Part shown: one piece after another, positions 1-12,369 of the stretch
Layout: every line of letters starts with the position of its first letter
Numbering within the stretch: the stretch's first letter is position 1
NCBI GenBank assembly: GCA_003254905.1
Contig: QANU01014009.1
Span: 429,457 to 493,456 of the forward strand
Length of the DNA: 64,000 nt
Source of the DNA: Nissolia schottii
Lineage: Eukaryota; Streptophyta; Magnoliopsida; Fabales; Fabaceae
Reading direction: 5' to 3'
The notes under the pieces: generated by a model
Database searches by the model: none
Seen by the model: only the letters and a program-made list of their open reading frames with translations
What the model was told of the DNA's origin: nothing
Made by a program: the position numbers and the translations under genes

Positions 1-567
1 ATATATTCACAATTTCAAATAAACTGTCTCTTTTGTCCCAAAAAAAAAACAAGTGGATACGTATGAAAGTTTCGAAGACCATATTAATTATTTGTGATGA
101 AGATAGACACCCACATGGTAGGCCATGAAAGATGCATCTACTATCATAAGCATACAATCATACTAGTAGTTTTTTGTTTTTGTTGGTGGATTACAATCAA
201 TACTAGTTGAATAGAGCATTAGTTTTGTGCAGAATGGCCCAGTGGGGAAGGTCACTATTTCTAAGAACAAACCAAATTGTTGCCCAAAAAACAAATAGGC
301 AGGTCAAGTTCACATGATGACAATCATTCAATGTGGCTCACCGGAAGCACACAAAGAACAGTCCTGTTGATAATGTTTCCCCACTGAACCGTACGTTGCA
401 CATGGCCACATGTTTTTCATTAAACTTGTTTCCTTACGTGCAAACTAATCTAATTGAGTTCATTTGTACATATATAACATTTGCCACTATCAAATAGCGA
501 AAGTCCAGCTCCAAACATAGCTTACCCATGAAACTAACATGCAGTTTAAAAGCACAGCTGGTATATT
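1..567. other. Gene-free AT-rich stretch
   Basis: No coding region or RNA gene is visible on either strand. It lies downstream of the minus-strand PME exon at 2901-3951, so it could be intron or 3' flank of that gene. I looked for the PME catalytic motifs (QDTL, DFIFG, LGRPW) in the reverse frames and saw none. Confidence 0.6.
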
Positions 568-1525
568 CATGGTTATTAAAATCGCCAGTTAACTCGTACA
601 AGTTTACGTTCTTAGGTAGTAAAATCGAATTGACTCGCACGTAAACTCGTTTCTGGGTAAATTCGTGTAAACTCGCATAAAATCGCGAGTTTATTGTCGA
701 GTTCATGAGTTTACCACAGACAAGTTTTTTTTTTAAGCACAAAACAAGTTTGATGTTGTTTTGCATATCTATGAGTTTTTAGATTTAGGTCATTTGAGTG
801 TTTTAGAGTTATCATTTACAGTTGTGTCTGCAATTGTGTTTCGTCGTTGCTTGTGTTCTGTCGCTAATCCATCGTATGTATTTTATCCTTTGCTCATGGA
901 TCTTTCCAACCAGAGTGCATGGCCTCTACATTGCTATTTGTGCTTTAGTGTTTTAGATTGGAGACAGCATCGTCACATACTCGCTTCTTGTGATGTTCAG
1001 TAGTTAATACTATGGAACTCGCTGGTATCTTCAGTGTTTATGCTGTTATGTGTGCATCTCCTGGATATTTGTGTTCTTGAAGGTTCCAAAAATAAAGGGC
1101 ATGTCCCTCAAAGTCATCACTAAATTCTTTGTTATTAGCTCGAAGCAGACTATTTCTGTCAAGAATGAGTGACATTGTTCTTTATATACATTTGTTATGT
1201 TGGTTGCTCAACACACCGCCTCTCTCTTGTGTTGATAGATTTTACTTGTCATTAAATTTATGTGGAGGAGGATAAGTTCTGTTTCAAACATATGTATTAT
1301 GTATGAATTGAATTTAGAACTCATATATTTCATCTTTATTTATGCTTTGTTATGGAGCTAAATGTATTTATGAATTTTAAGTTTTATTAAATATATTTTT
1401 GTAGCATAATAATTTTTTAAAATATTTTTTAATATTTTTTTAATAATAGGTAAACCCGAATAAGTTTACAATCCAAGTTTACGGAGGCTTTACGAATTTA
1501 CTTAAACTTACAAATTTGATAACCG
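568..1525. mobile_element. Non-autonomous DNA transposon (hAT-like MITE), copy A
   Basis: An AT-rich element without coding capacity begins with CATGGTTATTAAAATCG and ends with TTTGATAACCG, so the tips form a short imperfect inverted repeat (GGTTAT/ATAACC). It is flanked by GGTATATT (560-567) and GGTATATC (1526-1533), a 7-of-8 match that fits the 8-bp target duplication of hAT elements. Near the left end it carries many copies of an 'aactcg' motif. A related, shorter copy lies on the same strand at about 18523-19112; both end in the sequence ACGAATTTACTTAAACT or a near match. Confidence 0.6.
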
Positions 1526-2384
1526 GGTATATCAGTAAACTAATGGAACAAGAAAGGGATTATTTGAGGTTTTGGAAATTCCATTTCCTTTTTCTTTTCC
1601 CCTTATTATGGGAATTTATGTTTGGAAATTTCAAATTATGGATAGAAGTTAAAGGGGGCGAGAAGCTTTCGCTCAAACATAGTTTGAGAGTTGTTCTAAT
1701 CGAAAAACTAATGTACAGTTTTAGAAAATATGCCTTCTTTCTTTCTTTATTTTTTTTCAATGTTTGATATAAAATTACGCCATTATTTTCCGTTTGTTTT
1801 CTGTTTGCAAAATTTTATAAAAAGAATAGTGAAAATAATGTAATAATCTTGTAATTAATAATAAAAATGGGAAATAAAAAAAAATGTTTCTGAAACCAAA
1901 TAGGCCCCTAAGCATGTTTATGCATAATCTCGAAAATTTCCATATTAATTTATATTTTGTTTACATATCTTTAGAATAATGCAACCCAAACATTGTCAAA
2001 TATTATGTTTTTTTAAGCTAAATATTATGCTTAGTTGTTTTAAAAAATAGGATTTGATTTGATTTACATATATCACAAGTTTGGATTGCTTTAGTTTTAA
2101 ATCCTTTTGAATCTTATAGGATTTGATTTATAAGTTTAAGTTTAATTCAACAAATTAATTCATAATTTATATAATTATTCAAAATACAATATTTAACTTA
2201 TAAATCCATGGGGCGTATTAGATGATTAATGGTTCATTTAGTTCTAATTTTGACTACAGAATGTAACGTCTCTTGCTACCATAAAAAGGGAGGGATTTTT
2301 TACTTATATGCCCCAAAATTTTCCCCAAGTTTTTATAATCTCATAGTATGGTGAATTGAAAAGAATTATAAATGTATGAATTTT
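1526..2384. other. Gene-free AT-rich stretch
   Basis: No gene is supported. Around 1890-1915 is a sequence (ACCAAATAGGCCCCTA) that resembles a MITE tip, but I could not find its partner. The two overlapping short ORFs near 1516-1767 are low-complexity chance ORFs. Confidence 0.5.
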
Positions 2385-2600
2385 TTTTTTTAATCTGAAA
2401 TCGCCACCTTCTATAGCGATTTCAGACATTTGAATTTTTTTTTTCAATTTTTTTAGTCCGAAATCGCCACCCAGGGTGGCAGGGTAGCAATTTCAACCTC
2501 TGAAATTGTTACGGGTCCCGCCGATTTCAGCTTTCTTTTTTTTTTCTTTTTTTTTGAATTTTCTGAGATCGCTCTGCACAGTGACAATTTTAGAAACTTG
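2385..2600. repeat. Dispersed repeat with CTGAAATCG inverted motifs
   Basis: The stretch repeats CTGAAATCGCCACC-like and CGATTTCAG-like words in both orientations, separated by T-rich runs. A similar arrangement, with AATCG/ATTTCAG words inside T-rich sequence, occurs at 58850-58955, so this is probably a dispersed repeat rather than unique sequence. Confidence 0.4.
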
Positions 2601-2900
2601 CCTCACACATTCGTAATTTTATATTTTGGCCCATACAATTCTTCTCCCTTTAAAACCATATAAATGTCAATTCCCCTAAAAAGGGAAGCTAACCAAATTA
2701 AAAAAAAACACTTGTCAAGGAGCGACATTCTAATCATCCCAAGCTAGTTCCTTACGAGTTAAGATTTAAGGTTTAGCATTTTAATTTGCTCCAAATTACT
2801 TCTATCTAAAATTAAATGAGCCGATGAATTTGCAAATAGCGTTCTAAAACACTAGTAAGCGGGAACTAGAAGCATCCAATGAGGGGGAAAGAAAAAGTAC
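2601..2900. other. Presumed start of intron of the PME gene
   Basis: Minus-strand sequence downstream of the splice donor at 2899-2900. No in-frame continuation of the PME catalytic domain is seen here. Confidence 0.4.
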
Positions 2901-3951
2901 CGAAAGTGGCAGTCTCAAAAGTGGGAGTGCCGTCGATGAAGTTGCGGCTACCGGAGACGATGGTCTTGTCCTTTCCATCACCGACGATCATCACATTCCA
3001 AGTGCTCTTATCCAAATCAATGTTCTCCACATAAGTCCCTGCCTTCACATGTATCACGAATCTCTTCTCGCTCTTCTTCGTCACCGCCGCCACCGCCTCC
3101 GTTATCGTCTTGTACTGCCCGCTCCCGTCCTTCGCCACCACCGCATCAGCCGTCAAGTTCCCCTCCTGCTGCAGCAGCCTCCGCTCCGCCGCCCCCACCC
3201 ACTCCGGGAACTCCAGCAGCCTCCGCCGGTTACCGACGCCGCCGCCGATCCTCGACACCATCCCCAGGAGCCTCGTCACGATGGCCAGGCTGTTGCTCGC
3301 GAACTCCGTCGAGTTCCTCATGACGGTTTTCAATTCCTCCAGGACGGCGGCGGCGGCGGTGGAGTTCACCTCCTCCAGGGCGTCCAGGCAGGTATCCTGG
3401 TTCGTGATGGCGGCGCTCAGCCACGTCTCGATGTCGCTGATCTTCGCCGGGACGAGGTCGGTGCCGCGTAGCGCCGCCGCGGAGTCATTGAATCCGGCGA
3501 GGGCGTCGCCGAATACGGTTCCGCAGACGTCGATCGCCTTTCGGACGCGCGGGTCCTTGGCGGCGGATCGGAGCTTGGCAGGGTAATCGGAGAGCTTGGA
3601 GAGCTCGTCGGCGGCGACGCGGAGGGAGAGCTTGAAGAGCTGCCGCGGGTCAGTGGTGGTGTTGGAGTCTGGTAGTGAGGAGATGCTCGAGAAGCATGAT
3701 TTGGGGTACAGAGTGACGTTGCAAACCGCCTGCAGCGACATTGCCGGCGTTAGCCCCGTTGAGGCGGCGGAGGCGGAGGAGGAGGAGCGATTGTGTGCGA
3801 CGGTTCCTGCGACGGCGGCGATGATGACGGCGACCAGGACTACGATGGAGACGGCGAGGATGATGAGGCGCTTGCGGGTCTTGTTCTTGAAGGCTTGCTG
3901 CTCCGCCTCGTCCACCTTACCGTACCCCTTGAAGGAGTTTATGGAATCCAT
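2901..3951 (-). CDS. Pectin methylesterase (proPME type), first exon only
   Basis: This exon encodes 350 residues plus one base and ends at a GT donor (CG/GTACTT). Residues 1-28 are cytosolic and basic, 29-51 form a signal-anchor, and about 68-220 form a pectin methylesterase inhibitor (PMEI) domain. The subtilase-type processing motifs RRRLL (242-246) and RRLL (257-260) follow, and the PME domain starts near 269 with DGSGQYKTITEAV and GTYVEN. The reading stops at TPTFETATF, exactly where plant PMEs have an intron. The catalytic half (QAVALR, QDTL, DFIFG, LGRPW) is absent from the 2.9 kb that remain in the window. The gene is therefore either split by an intron of over 2.9 kb with exon 2 beyond the left edge, or truncated. 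Unlike the paralogue at 13223-16650, the PMEI domain is not interrupted by an intron. The intact product would demethylate cell-wall homogalacturonan. Confidence 0.85.
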
Positions 3952-4074
3952 TAATCAAGTTTATCTGATTTTCTGGTCCTTTGTATTGTCCCACAGAGAG
4001 AAAGTACAGACCCGGAAAAGCTTAAATGCGCTTTGGGAGCTTGCGCATGTTTTCTTGGGAGGGGGTTGTGGATG

Positions 4075-4083
4075 CTTTTTATA
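4075..4083 (-). promoter_or_regulatory. TATA box of the PME first exon
   Basis: The minus strand reads TATAAAAAG, 124 bases upstream of the ATG at 3951. Both the spacing and the sequence fit a plant core promoter, which argues that this exon is at least set up to be transcribed. Confidence 0.5.
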
Positions 4084-4486
4084 CAAGACTTATGTTATAA
4101 TAATATCTTAGATATTTTAAATCAACTTAATTTGATATTAGTTTGATTTTTATTATTACTCTTCTATGAATATAAAATATATTTATGTAAAAACAATTAT
4201 ATGACTTAAATATAAATTTTAACCATATTGTTAAATAAAATAAATTACAAAACTCTACAGATTTGCTATATTTTTTATAGTTTAATATAGTAATACAAAT
4301 TTAAGAAATATATTTTTAAATAATTTATTCTAACACACAATTATGAATATAATAAAATACGGTGAGAGCAAATGATTTGTCTTCACACTGCTGATGAAAA
4401 TTCACTTTACATGGATAATTAATATATCATTAAAAAATTTAATATTTTATCCAAATCAAATATAAATGAAGTTGCAAAGAACAATC
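4084..4486. other. Gene-free AT-rich upstream region of the PME exon
   Basis: Only A/T-rich sequence is seen here. It ends in GAACAATC (4479-4486), the left target duplication of the next element. Confidence 0.5.
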
Positions 4487-7400
4487 TAAGAGTATTCATA
4501 ATTTGGTTTGGCTTGATCGTTGGCCCGACCTGAGTCAAATTTTTTTAGTCGGGTTCAGATTATTAAATTTGATCCGGTGATTATTTGGGTTGGGTTCAAG
4601 TTATGCTTCAAGTTGACTTAACATGTTCTGACCTGAAGGTCATAACTATATAGTTCTTTAGATTTTATATTTTTGTAAAAATCAGTGATAAACTATTAAC
4701 CTTTTATACTTCAATTAGTATTCTTTTATAAAGTATTATGTTACGATATAATTTGTTTTAAAATATGTATCACAAGATATCTCTTAAATTTAGTTTGCTA
4801 CATTTAAAATCTTATGACTTTACTATATTTGTAATGTTCAAACCTAATATATTATCTAAATGTATTATCCCGCTTTCTCCTTAGTGAAAATCTCGTTAGA
4901 TAAATGCATATAAACTCTAGTTGTAAGTTAAACATTTAGAAACATGAACTCTTAGATTAAAAAAAATGTATGTAGAAGAAATTCTGCTAAGTTTCATAAA
5001 ATTCTACAGATACTAGATTAAATCGTTTTAGTCATCAGAGTGTAATGATATATCTAAGGTGTCTGTAAAACGTACTCTTATAGAGATAAATTTACAAATG
5101 CCTTAGATTAACACAATTTCCTCATTAGAAAAATTAGTAGATCACAAGGATGTGATCGGAATATTTTTAGGAAACCTGTATGCAAAGTACCGGAATAGCT
5201 AACGACCAAACACGATCAAAATTGATCAGTATTTGGTCTTAAAATCTTGGCCACAAATCCGGCCAAGACACACCAAGACTACACGGCCATGAAGTGTGCC
5301 ACTTAGCAAGTCAAATTCAACCTTAATGATGAATTAGTTACTAAGCATGGTGACGAAGCCCATGAGTCATCACATGACATCATGGCTTATGTCACCAAAA
5401 GGGTAAAATGGGAATTTAGCCCAAGGGAAATTTGGGAAGGGAGAATTCGGCCAAGAAGCCTATAAATACCCTATTCTTGACTCAAAATTCCATAGAAGGA
5501 AAACTTTACCAAAACTCTATCCGTTTACACACTCAGCCGTTATCCTGTCAGATACTGACACAGAAATCTCACTATACACATAATAGCCATAATTTTCCTA
5601 ATCTTGCCCTAAGAAAATCCTCTTAGATTCCTTGAAGAAAACTCTTAAATACCTAGCCTAGCAAGAGCTTGGAAGCACCAGAGCAAGTCGGATTCTGCAC
5701 AGATCCAGGGAACTAGTAGCAGTAACTGTGCAAGTGGGTAACCTAACTAGTCGTTGTCTATGTGGTTTCTATGACATTTGATGATATTTGTGATGTGTTA
5801 TATGTTAGGGTTGATAACATGATGATCCTTTTGATGAATTGCATGTGAGTATGTTAGAATATGGAAACCTAGGCATATTATGTTGTTTATGGAACAATTG
5901 CTTAGATATATGCTAGGTTATGCTTTGAGACATGACATTATGTCCCTTGTGTTTTTTGAATATTATGATGAATGTCCAACGAAGTGTTTTGATAATAGTA
6001 AGAATGAATTATGCAGAATACACAAAATTGCAGAACTGAGATTTGATGCATGTCCAGGGCACTGAGCGCACCGCTGAGCGGCACGCTGAGCGACCTGGAC
6101 GATGTGCATATTATGAATTACGTTTTTAATATCTCATGTCTGTGTCATCTCTTGGAACAACATACAAGCGTTCATGGACTTCACATAATATCTATAAACA
6201 CTAGACCACCTATCTTGTATAAGAAGATGATATTTGATGAATAATATATGACCATATATGTGTTGATACTTTATGAGATATTGAATGATATTTATGTTAA
6301 GAAAAGAAAGATAAAGTACCTAATGACGTGACGTCACAAAGTCGTATAACACTTCTGGTAGATGCCAGCAAGTGGAAGTACACCTCTGGTTGATGCCAGA
6401 CAATGGAAATATACTCTTGGTTGTGTCGTGAGGGCAGGTCAATGAGAAAGAAAGAATGAGACCACTTCTGGTCGTGTCATGAGGGCATGCCAGCAAGTGA
6501 AGGTCCAACTCCTGGTGGTGTCGTGAGGGCATACCCCTCACCATTCTTTGATGGGGATGGTAATTCCTATCATTGATTGATGACTTATATGTTATTGAGC
6601 TGTCGTGGTTGAAGCTACTCAGGTTAAGCGCTGACTGGTCGTCAACGGTATGGAATTTAAAGTAGGTCGTAGCTGTATAGCCACAGCTGCAAAGGAAGAG
6701 GGCAGATGATTATAAGATAATGATTATAAGTTGATGCTTTTAAGATAATGATTTTAAGAGGATGTTAATAAGAAAGATGATGATTATAAAAGAACCCTAT
6801 ACTCTTTCATGCATATGTATGTGAGGTATGTGTAAGCTGATGTATGTGCAAGCTAAGTACGGGAAGATCCTAAAGTATGTTATAATGAGAATTTGTTCCC
6901 CCAATAGCTAGGGAAAAGAATAGAAAACCTAGTAATATAGGTAGCTTCTCAGGACTAGGTTAATCAGTAATAATAATAAGTAGGACTTTAGTGTATACTG
7001 TGACACATAAAGATCCCTGAGCGTCCTGGATCATAAATGAGATAATAAGACTTCTCAGTAACCAAGGGGTCCCATTGAGAACGCAACGTTCTCACCCCAA
7101 TTGTTTATGAATTCAGGGTCTAACAACAAACAGAAACAAGAACTATGAAGGAGCAGGTGCGTGAAGAGGTGACCGTTGAGAAGAAGGACCAAGAAGTAAG
7201 ATAGCAAGGGCTAGACTAGGGACGTTACAATTAGCCTTAGTTAGTATAGTCTATGTTTTGTGACAAAGTATATGTGTGTATTAACTATGAAACTACTTAT
7301 GTAAATGATGGTGAATATATGCTATGGACCACTTGTTTGCCTATTGTGTTGATGTCGTTTATATTTAATCAGTACTTCGTTAAGTGTGAAACGTTACCGC

Positions 7401-7732
7401 TTGCATACATGTTCTATCCTCAACGCGGCTCATAATTTACGTCATATTCCATATCAAGAAAAAGTTTAAATTGGCCCGTACTTTCTAAATAACCATTATT
7501 TTCGAAATCGTAAATAGGCTATTAGTATCCCAACCAAAGCCGATAACAACCTAGTAAACATGTTTGCGACTTGAGCTTAAGCTAGCTAGGGTGTTACATT
7601 AAACATCGGGTTGACTCAATTATTAATGAGGCCATTATATATATAAGGCTGGGTCCATGCTTAAATAAATGATTTAGTCATAAAATTGGGTCTGGTACGC
7701 GTTTTGTTCAACCCTGTCCATGTACACTCTTA
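4487..7732. mobile_element. hAT-like non-autonomous DNA element, interrupted by a solo LTR
   Basis: The left tip TAAGAGTATTCAT and the reverse complement of the right tip TAAGAGTGTACAT match at 11 of 13 bases. The flanks GAACAATC (4479-4486) and GGACAATC (7733-7740) match at 7 of 8, as expected for the 8-bp target duplication of the hAT superfamily. Inside each tip are GGCCCGACC- and GGGTTGGGTT-type words like those of the hAT-like element at 22809-23750. No transposase ORF remains. Most of its length is a later LTR insertion; the element itself is roughly 0.8 kb. Confidence 0.65.
5177..7598 (+). mobile_element. Solo LTR of a Ty3/gypsy-like retrotransposon
   Basis: A promoter-like TATAAATACC (5461) is followed by a transcribed-looking R/U5 region, and the segment ends in the LTR-type GGGTGTTACA at 7598. 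It carries three copies of a GCTGAGCG motif (6062-6092), a set of 'ctggt..tgtcgtgagggca' repeats (about 6350-6535) and a perfect stem TGAGAAC-N5-GTTCTCA (7076-7094). No gag or pol is present, so it is a solo LTR or an LTR fragment. The left edge is uncertain (5040-5180). If it is TG at 5177, the flank AAACC compares with AAACA two bases beyond the right end, which is weak. Confidence 0.55.
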
Positions 7733-7740
7733 GGACAATC

Positions 7741-8767
7741 TAAAAAGATCAAAAACTTAAAACACTTGAAAAAAATGTCCTCAAATTATCAAAAAATAAT
7801 AATAATAAAAATATTTAAATTGTAATAATTTTCACTTTAGTAACCAACTAAAGTTTGGTCTAACAGTAAGTTGTTAGCCTACCTCAAAGTGACGAACCAT
7901 AGTTAAAATATTTGTTGAAAGAGTTGCCTAAAATTAAGTGTTAGTACTTGTATAAAATTTTCTCTAATGGAAAAATACATATGAGGAACTAAAATAAAAA
8001 AATCTTGAGTTTAGTAATATAAATAACATCCAGCCAATAAAAAATGGGTGGTATAACGAATTAATTTATTATTTTTATTATTTTTATAATGGTTAATTAA
8101 TATGAGATGTTGTGTTGGAAATATAAGTTATGATTATTTGTAATACAAGCTTAATCTCTAACATGCAAAACAAAATATTGCAAATATGAAATAGAGTACA
8201 GAAATGTGTATTATGTAATTGAGAGTATATTAAGTGTAGAGCACAAATTATCCAAGTGATAAATGATCCTATATTATGAAAATATATTAGTTGGTATAAT
8301 AATCATCTAGTGAGTCTCAAATCTCTCCATTGTTTTATTTATTTGAAAAAAAAAACCATTTTTGTTTTTGCTTTTGTTGCTCCCCTCTCCCCTCTTTGTC
8401 TAAATGGTGAATTTGAGAGAATTGAGCAATTGATTATTGTGTTTGGTGTTAAGAGAAAGGTAAATGAGGATTTTTTTTTTTAGTGATCGAAATTTGGTTT
8501 TTGTTTGCAAATTTGGTCGTGGGGAGTTCTTGGGATGACTAAAAGTTAGCAGACATTGGTAATGGAGCTTAAATTGGTATGAAAATTTGTAATTTGTAAG
8601 ATGATTTGTAATTTATAATTAGTTTAATTGTTAAATTAGTAAAAAATTATAATTTGTAAAAAAATTGTAAATTCTCACATGGCCGAATGAAGTGCTAATT
8701 ATTTTTTTTAATAACTTGTTTTTAGTATATTAGTAAGGATTAGTAAATGTGTCGATATATAGAGATA
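7741..8767. other. Gene-free AT-rich stretch
   Basis: No gene, RNA or clear repeat boundary is seen; mononucleotide A and T runs are frequent. Confidence 0.5.
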
Positions 8768-9003
8768 TAGGGGGGACATATCACATGAGAGGAATGATTT
8801 ATTGTGAGAGTAAGATAATTAAATCTTGACCATTAAATTTTACATGATTGTTCAAAATTAAAACTCAGTCATGCAATTTTTTAAGTGATTATGTGACTTT
8901 TGAACAACTTTTAATCTTAGTTATTTGTGTATGGATATATAATTAAGACTTAATCATTTTACTCTCATAATAAACCACTCACTGTGACATGCTCTCATTC
9001 AGG
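8768..9003. mobile_element. MITE with long terminal inverted repeats
   Basis: The left arm (GACATATCACATGAG, then TTTATTGTGAGAGTAA) and the reverse complement of the right arm (GCATGTCACAGTGAG, then TTTATTATGAGAGTAA) pair over roughly 50 bases with scattered mismatches. There is no coding sequence. Long arms and small size suggest a Mutator-type or fold-back MITE. Exact ends and the target duplication are not resolved. Confidence 0.55.
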
Positions 9004-9788
9004 GAGCATATTATATAGCAGGTTTATATATACACACACACTCAAAAAATGAATTATCCTATTTACATTATTACTTCAAGCCTCATTATTTGAGATTTTT
9101 TTTCAAATGTGATGACGAAATGAGATTAAGACTCCATCGATCTCAGATCATTAAAATTGGTAATGACGTGTGGTATTATATTTTTTAAAAGGATGAAGGT
9201 ATGTGTGCAAGTAACAAAAAGAAAGTATTTATAGAATAATGATAATTCAAATAATTATTTATAGAGTAATAATTACTTATTAAAAAGAAGAAAATATAAA
9301 AAAATAGGTAATGACATAAGAGACTTATATGATACATTCTTTTTATATGATATGTTTTCCTTATCCAAAATTTGATATAATTAAATAATATTTATATCAT
9401 TGTTATATGATATACTTAATATTTGATCTTAATTGAATTTATCATATGATACATTTTCCTTAACCAAAATATCAATAATTTAATGTGTTTGTGTTTGGTA
9501 ATTAAATTTTTATATCTGAGTATAATAAAGGTAATAATTTTCTTATTTATAATAATTAATAATGATAATAATTAAATCTGCGAGATTTTTTTTCATTTTA
9601 ATTAATAATATCATATTTTTAATTAATAAAAAGCATAAAATAAATGAATAAAAAAAAAGAGGTTATTTAGAATGTTTATGATTTGAATAGCTGCTCATTG
9701 GAGATGGTTCTATTTAAAGTAGTAACTCATTTTAGTTTTTTTGTATATTAGTAAGGATGCGTTGGTTCTATTCTTAGTGTATAAGATA
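9004..9788. other. Gene-free AT-rich stretch
   Basis: Very A/T-rich, with TA-rich microsatellite-like pieces. No gene is supported. Confidence 0.5.
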
Positions 9789-9952
9789 TCGTTTGGTTTG
9801 AGGGATAGAAAACAAATACATATACAAACTGATAGTATTTCGTGTCTTGCCCCTCAAAATCATCTGTTACAGTTTTAGTAAGGTGTACAAAATATACGAA
9901 TTTGATGTCCGTATTTCTTTGTATTTGTGTCATATCCCTCAAATTAAATGGT
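9789..9952. mobile_element. Short MITE
   Basis: The left tip TTTGGTTTGAGGGATA and the reverse complement of the right tip TTTAATTTGAGGGATA agree at 14 of 16 bases, and the next ~10 bases inward are also similar. The length of about 160 bp and absence of coding fit a MITE. The family is not assigned. Confidence 0.5.
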
Positions 9953-11589
9953 GGCTAAATAAGTACATCTCTTTATAAGCAAACGTACAACAACTCTCAT
10001 CAATACATATTTTGTATCTCCTTCTATCGAAAGGAACTCCTGTATAAATAGAATGTGTTAAGAGATATGTAAAACAATTTACAAACTTAATATTTTACGG
10101 TCAGTTCAAAATTAGCCGACATTTTTTCTTTAGAAAATCTGTAATGTCTTTCTAATTAAATTATCCGCTTTTAACTAAGCAACTTAATAGATAATTAGCA
10201 TGCATAGATATAGATAGATGTTAACTTGAACACTTTGTAATTATAATCACACGAGTAATGCCTAGATCTCCAAAATATATTTAGCCTAATTATCTTTTTA
10301 ATAATTTCATGAAGACAACAAATTTTAATGGGGAGAATAGAGAAAAAGATAATATTACTGTCAAGTGTCAAACATAAGAAAAATAATTAGATTAAATGGT
10401 TTAGAGATTCAAGTATTTATCTAACAATAATATAGAAAAAGATATTAATTATCTTGTGTGATGAAATATAAAATATCATTCATGTTCTTGAAGTTAAAAT
10501 CTTGAACTTTTAAATATAATTAATGATTAATGATATGGTTGATGTCCAACACTGAATTGATGGACTGCATATTCAAAAATATATACATTATAGTTTAATG
10601 TAAAATATAATACACATGGTTCGACAGCCATGAGTGATGTATCAAAAAAGACACCCATGAGTGAAGATAAACAATTAAGCGCGTGAGAAAAATTAACCAA
10701 TTTAATTGTCACATATGTACAGTGCATTGCATGGTAGTAGCAATTATAGGAAGGTTCCATTTGGTGAAGTGGGCTTAAACTTGCAACATAAATAAATACC
10801 GTGTTCCAGAGTAGATGTAGTTGGGTTTTCCCAAAATATACAGCACATTTGCAAGTAGAGCAAAAGGAGATTGTGACATTTAGAAATGGATAGAGAGTGA
10901 TGGAAAGGAAGCAGGGAAGAAAGTAACAAGGTGTTGGTGGTGGCAGCTGGCATGGCAGGCCTTGCAATATTGCTTTATTTCTTTCGGACAAATAAAATCA
11001 GAAACGCTCCCTTACTGCACTCCACTTGCGCCAACTATATGCAAGACATGGGATAGGATGGGACATACTCTATCACATGTATCATAATATTGTTATGTGT
11101 GGGCCTCATCAAGTTTGACCCAATAGTACTATTTTGTTGAACAAGAAGAGAAAAAAAGGAAAGGAGACTGGTTTGTTATAATTAGGACTGGATTCCTAGT
11201 TGTGACGTGCAACGTGTAACTTTAGCTTCTTCTTGCTGCACTCGCTAAAATAATTTATATTTTTTTAAAACTCAAAATTTTTTAAAATATTAATTAGTAA
11301 ATTTTTTAATTTTATTTAATGGTGAATGAATTGAGAGTTGAGATAATGTTAAAAAAAAAAACATTTCTCTTGAAATTTAGGATTTCAAATCATGTGTCGT
11401 GCCTTGCAGAGCGTGAAATAGAAACATACGCACACAAGAAGACTCAGTGCCGCTGGTTGTTTTTAACATTTTGGAGAGACTTTGTCCACCACACACACAC
11501 ATATGTATTTGTTAGGTACTGGTTTCTGGCAAAAGTTCAGCAATTTATTTCAGAATACTGTGATAATTTATTTGACAAGTTCACAACTC
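9953..11589. other. Gene-free region
   Basis: No gene is supported. The longest ORF (minus, 10527-10991) has no recognisable domain and no plausible splicing context. A plus-frame fragment near 10912-10990 would encode a hydrophobic stretch (VLVVAAGMAGLAILLYFF) but lacks a start and neighbouring exons. Confidence 0.5.
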
Positions 11590-12320
11590 TTTTTTTCTCC
11601 CTTATTTTTCACTATTTGTGAAGTGCATCGCTCTTATGTTCATCAGATAAGGAGTATTTTCTCCTTGAAATATTATTGTCAGAGTGAGCTATTATTATAC
11701 GGTTATAATTCCGTTTTACCTTTTCTATTGTGTGTTATTTTATTTCTTAATAATTTGTTATGGGAATTACTTGTTGTAATTCACCTGGTGGCCTTGAAGA
11801 CTCTTGTTGCAACTATTGATTTATGGAACCAACAACTAAGTATAAATAGATAATAAAGGGTTTTGGTTTTTAACATATTAAAATTTAAGAAATAATATTT
11901 TTCTTATCTAAAAAATTGCGCTGAATACAAAATTTTTGGCTGAAAAATATCAATAATCACATCTCCAAACATCAATATATACACTTCTACATCTATTCTA
12001 TTTAATTTTTTAATAATTTAACATAAATGATTGTGGAATAATAAAGAATTAAAGATTTCTAACCGTTGTAACCATTGATTTTTACAATGGACGAATATTT
12101 GGACTTGGTTTAGTGATTTTTTTTTTTGTCCTTGAGGGTTATCTATGTTAAAGTTTATGCTGTGTTAATTTATTATTCTATCCATCTTATTTGTTCATTG
12201 GTTTGTTTATTTGTTGATTTTGTTGCCTATTGTTGTGATCATATTTAATTGGCAAAAAGGGTAAATGATATATTATGCATTATATTTGAATCCTTACCTA
12301 ACAAAATAGTATTTAGAGCT
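11590..12320 (+). mobile_element. Probable decayed copia LTR and primer site
   Basis: This segment precedes the gag remnant. It ends near 12305-12325 in a sequence resembling a mutated tRNA-Met primer site (TAGTATTTAGAGCTTTGATT, against the usual TGGTATCAGAGC). LTR ends cannot be fixed, so this is an inference from position. Confidence 0.3.
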
Positions 12321-12369
12321 TTGATTCGTTATTCTTTGCATAGTTAAATAGAATAGAATGATACTTTTG

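Noticed and set aside
3049..4111. Plus-strand ORFs of 140, 158 and 171 residues over the PME exon
   Set aside because: They are antisense shadows of the GC-rich, clearly coding minus-strand PME exon and show no domain.
10527..10991. Minus-strand ORF of 154 residues
   Set aside because: No signal, domain or biased codon use, and no splice partners; probably chance.
10912..11060. Plus-frame hydrophobic segment VLVVAAGMAGLAILLYFF
   Set aside because: It looks like a membrane segment but has no start codon, upstream exon or homologous context that I recognise.
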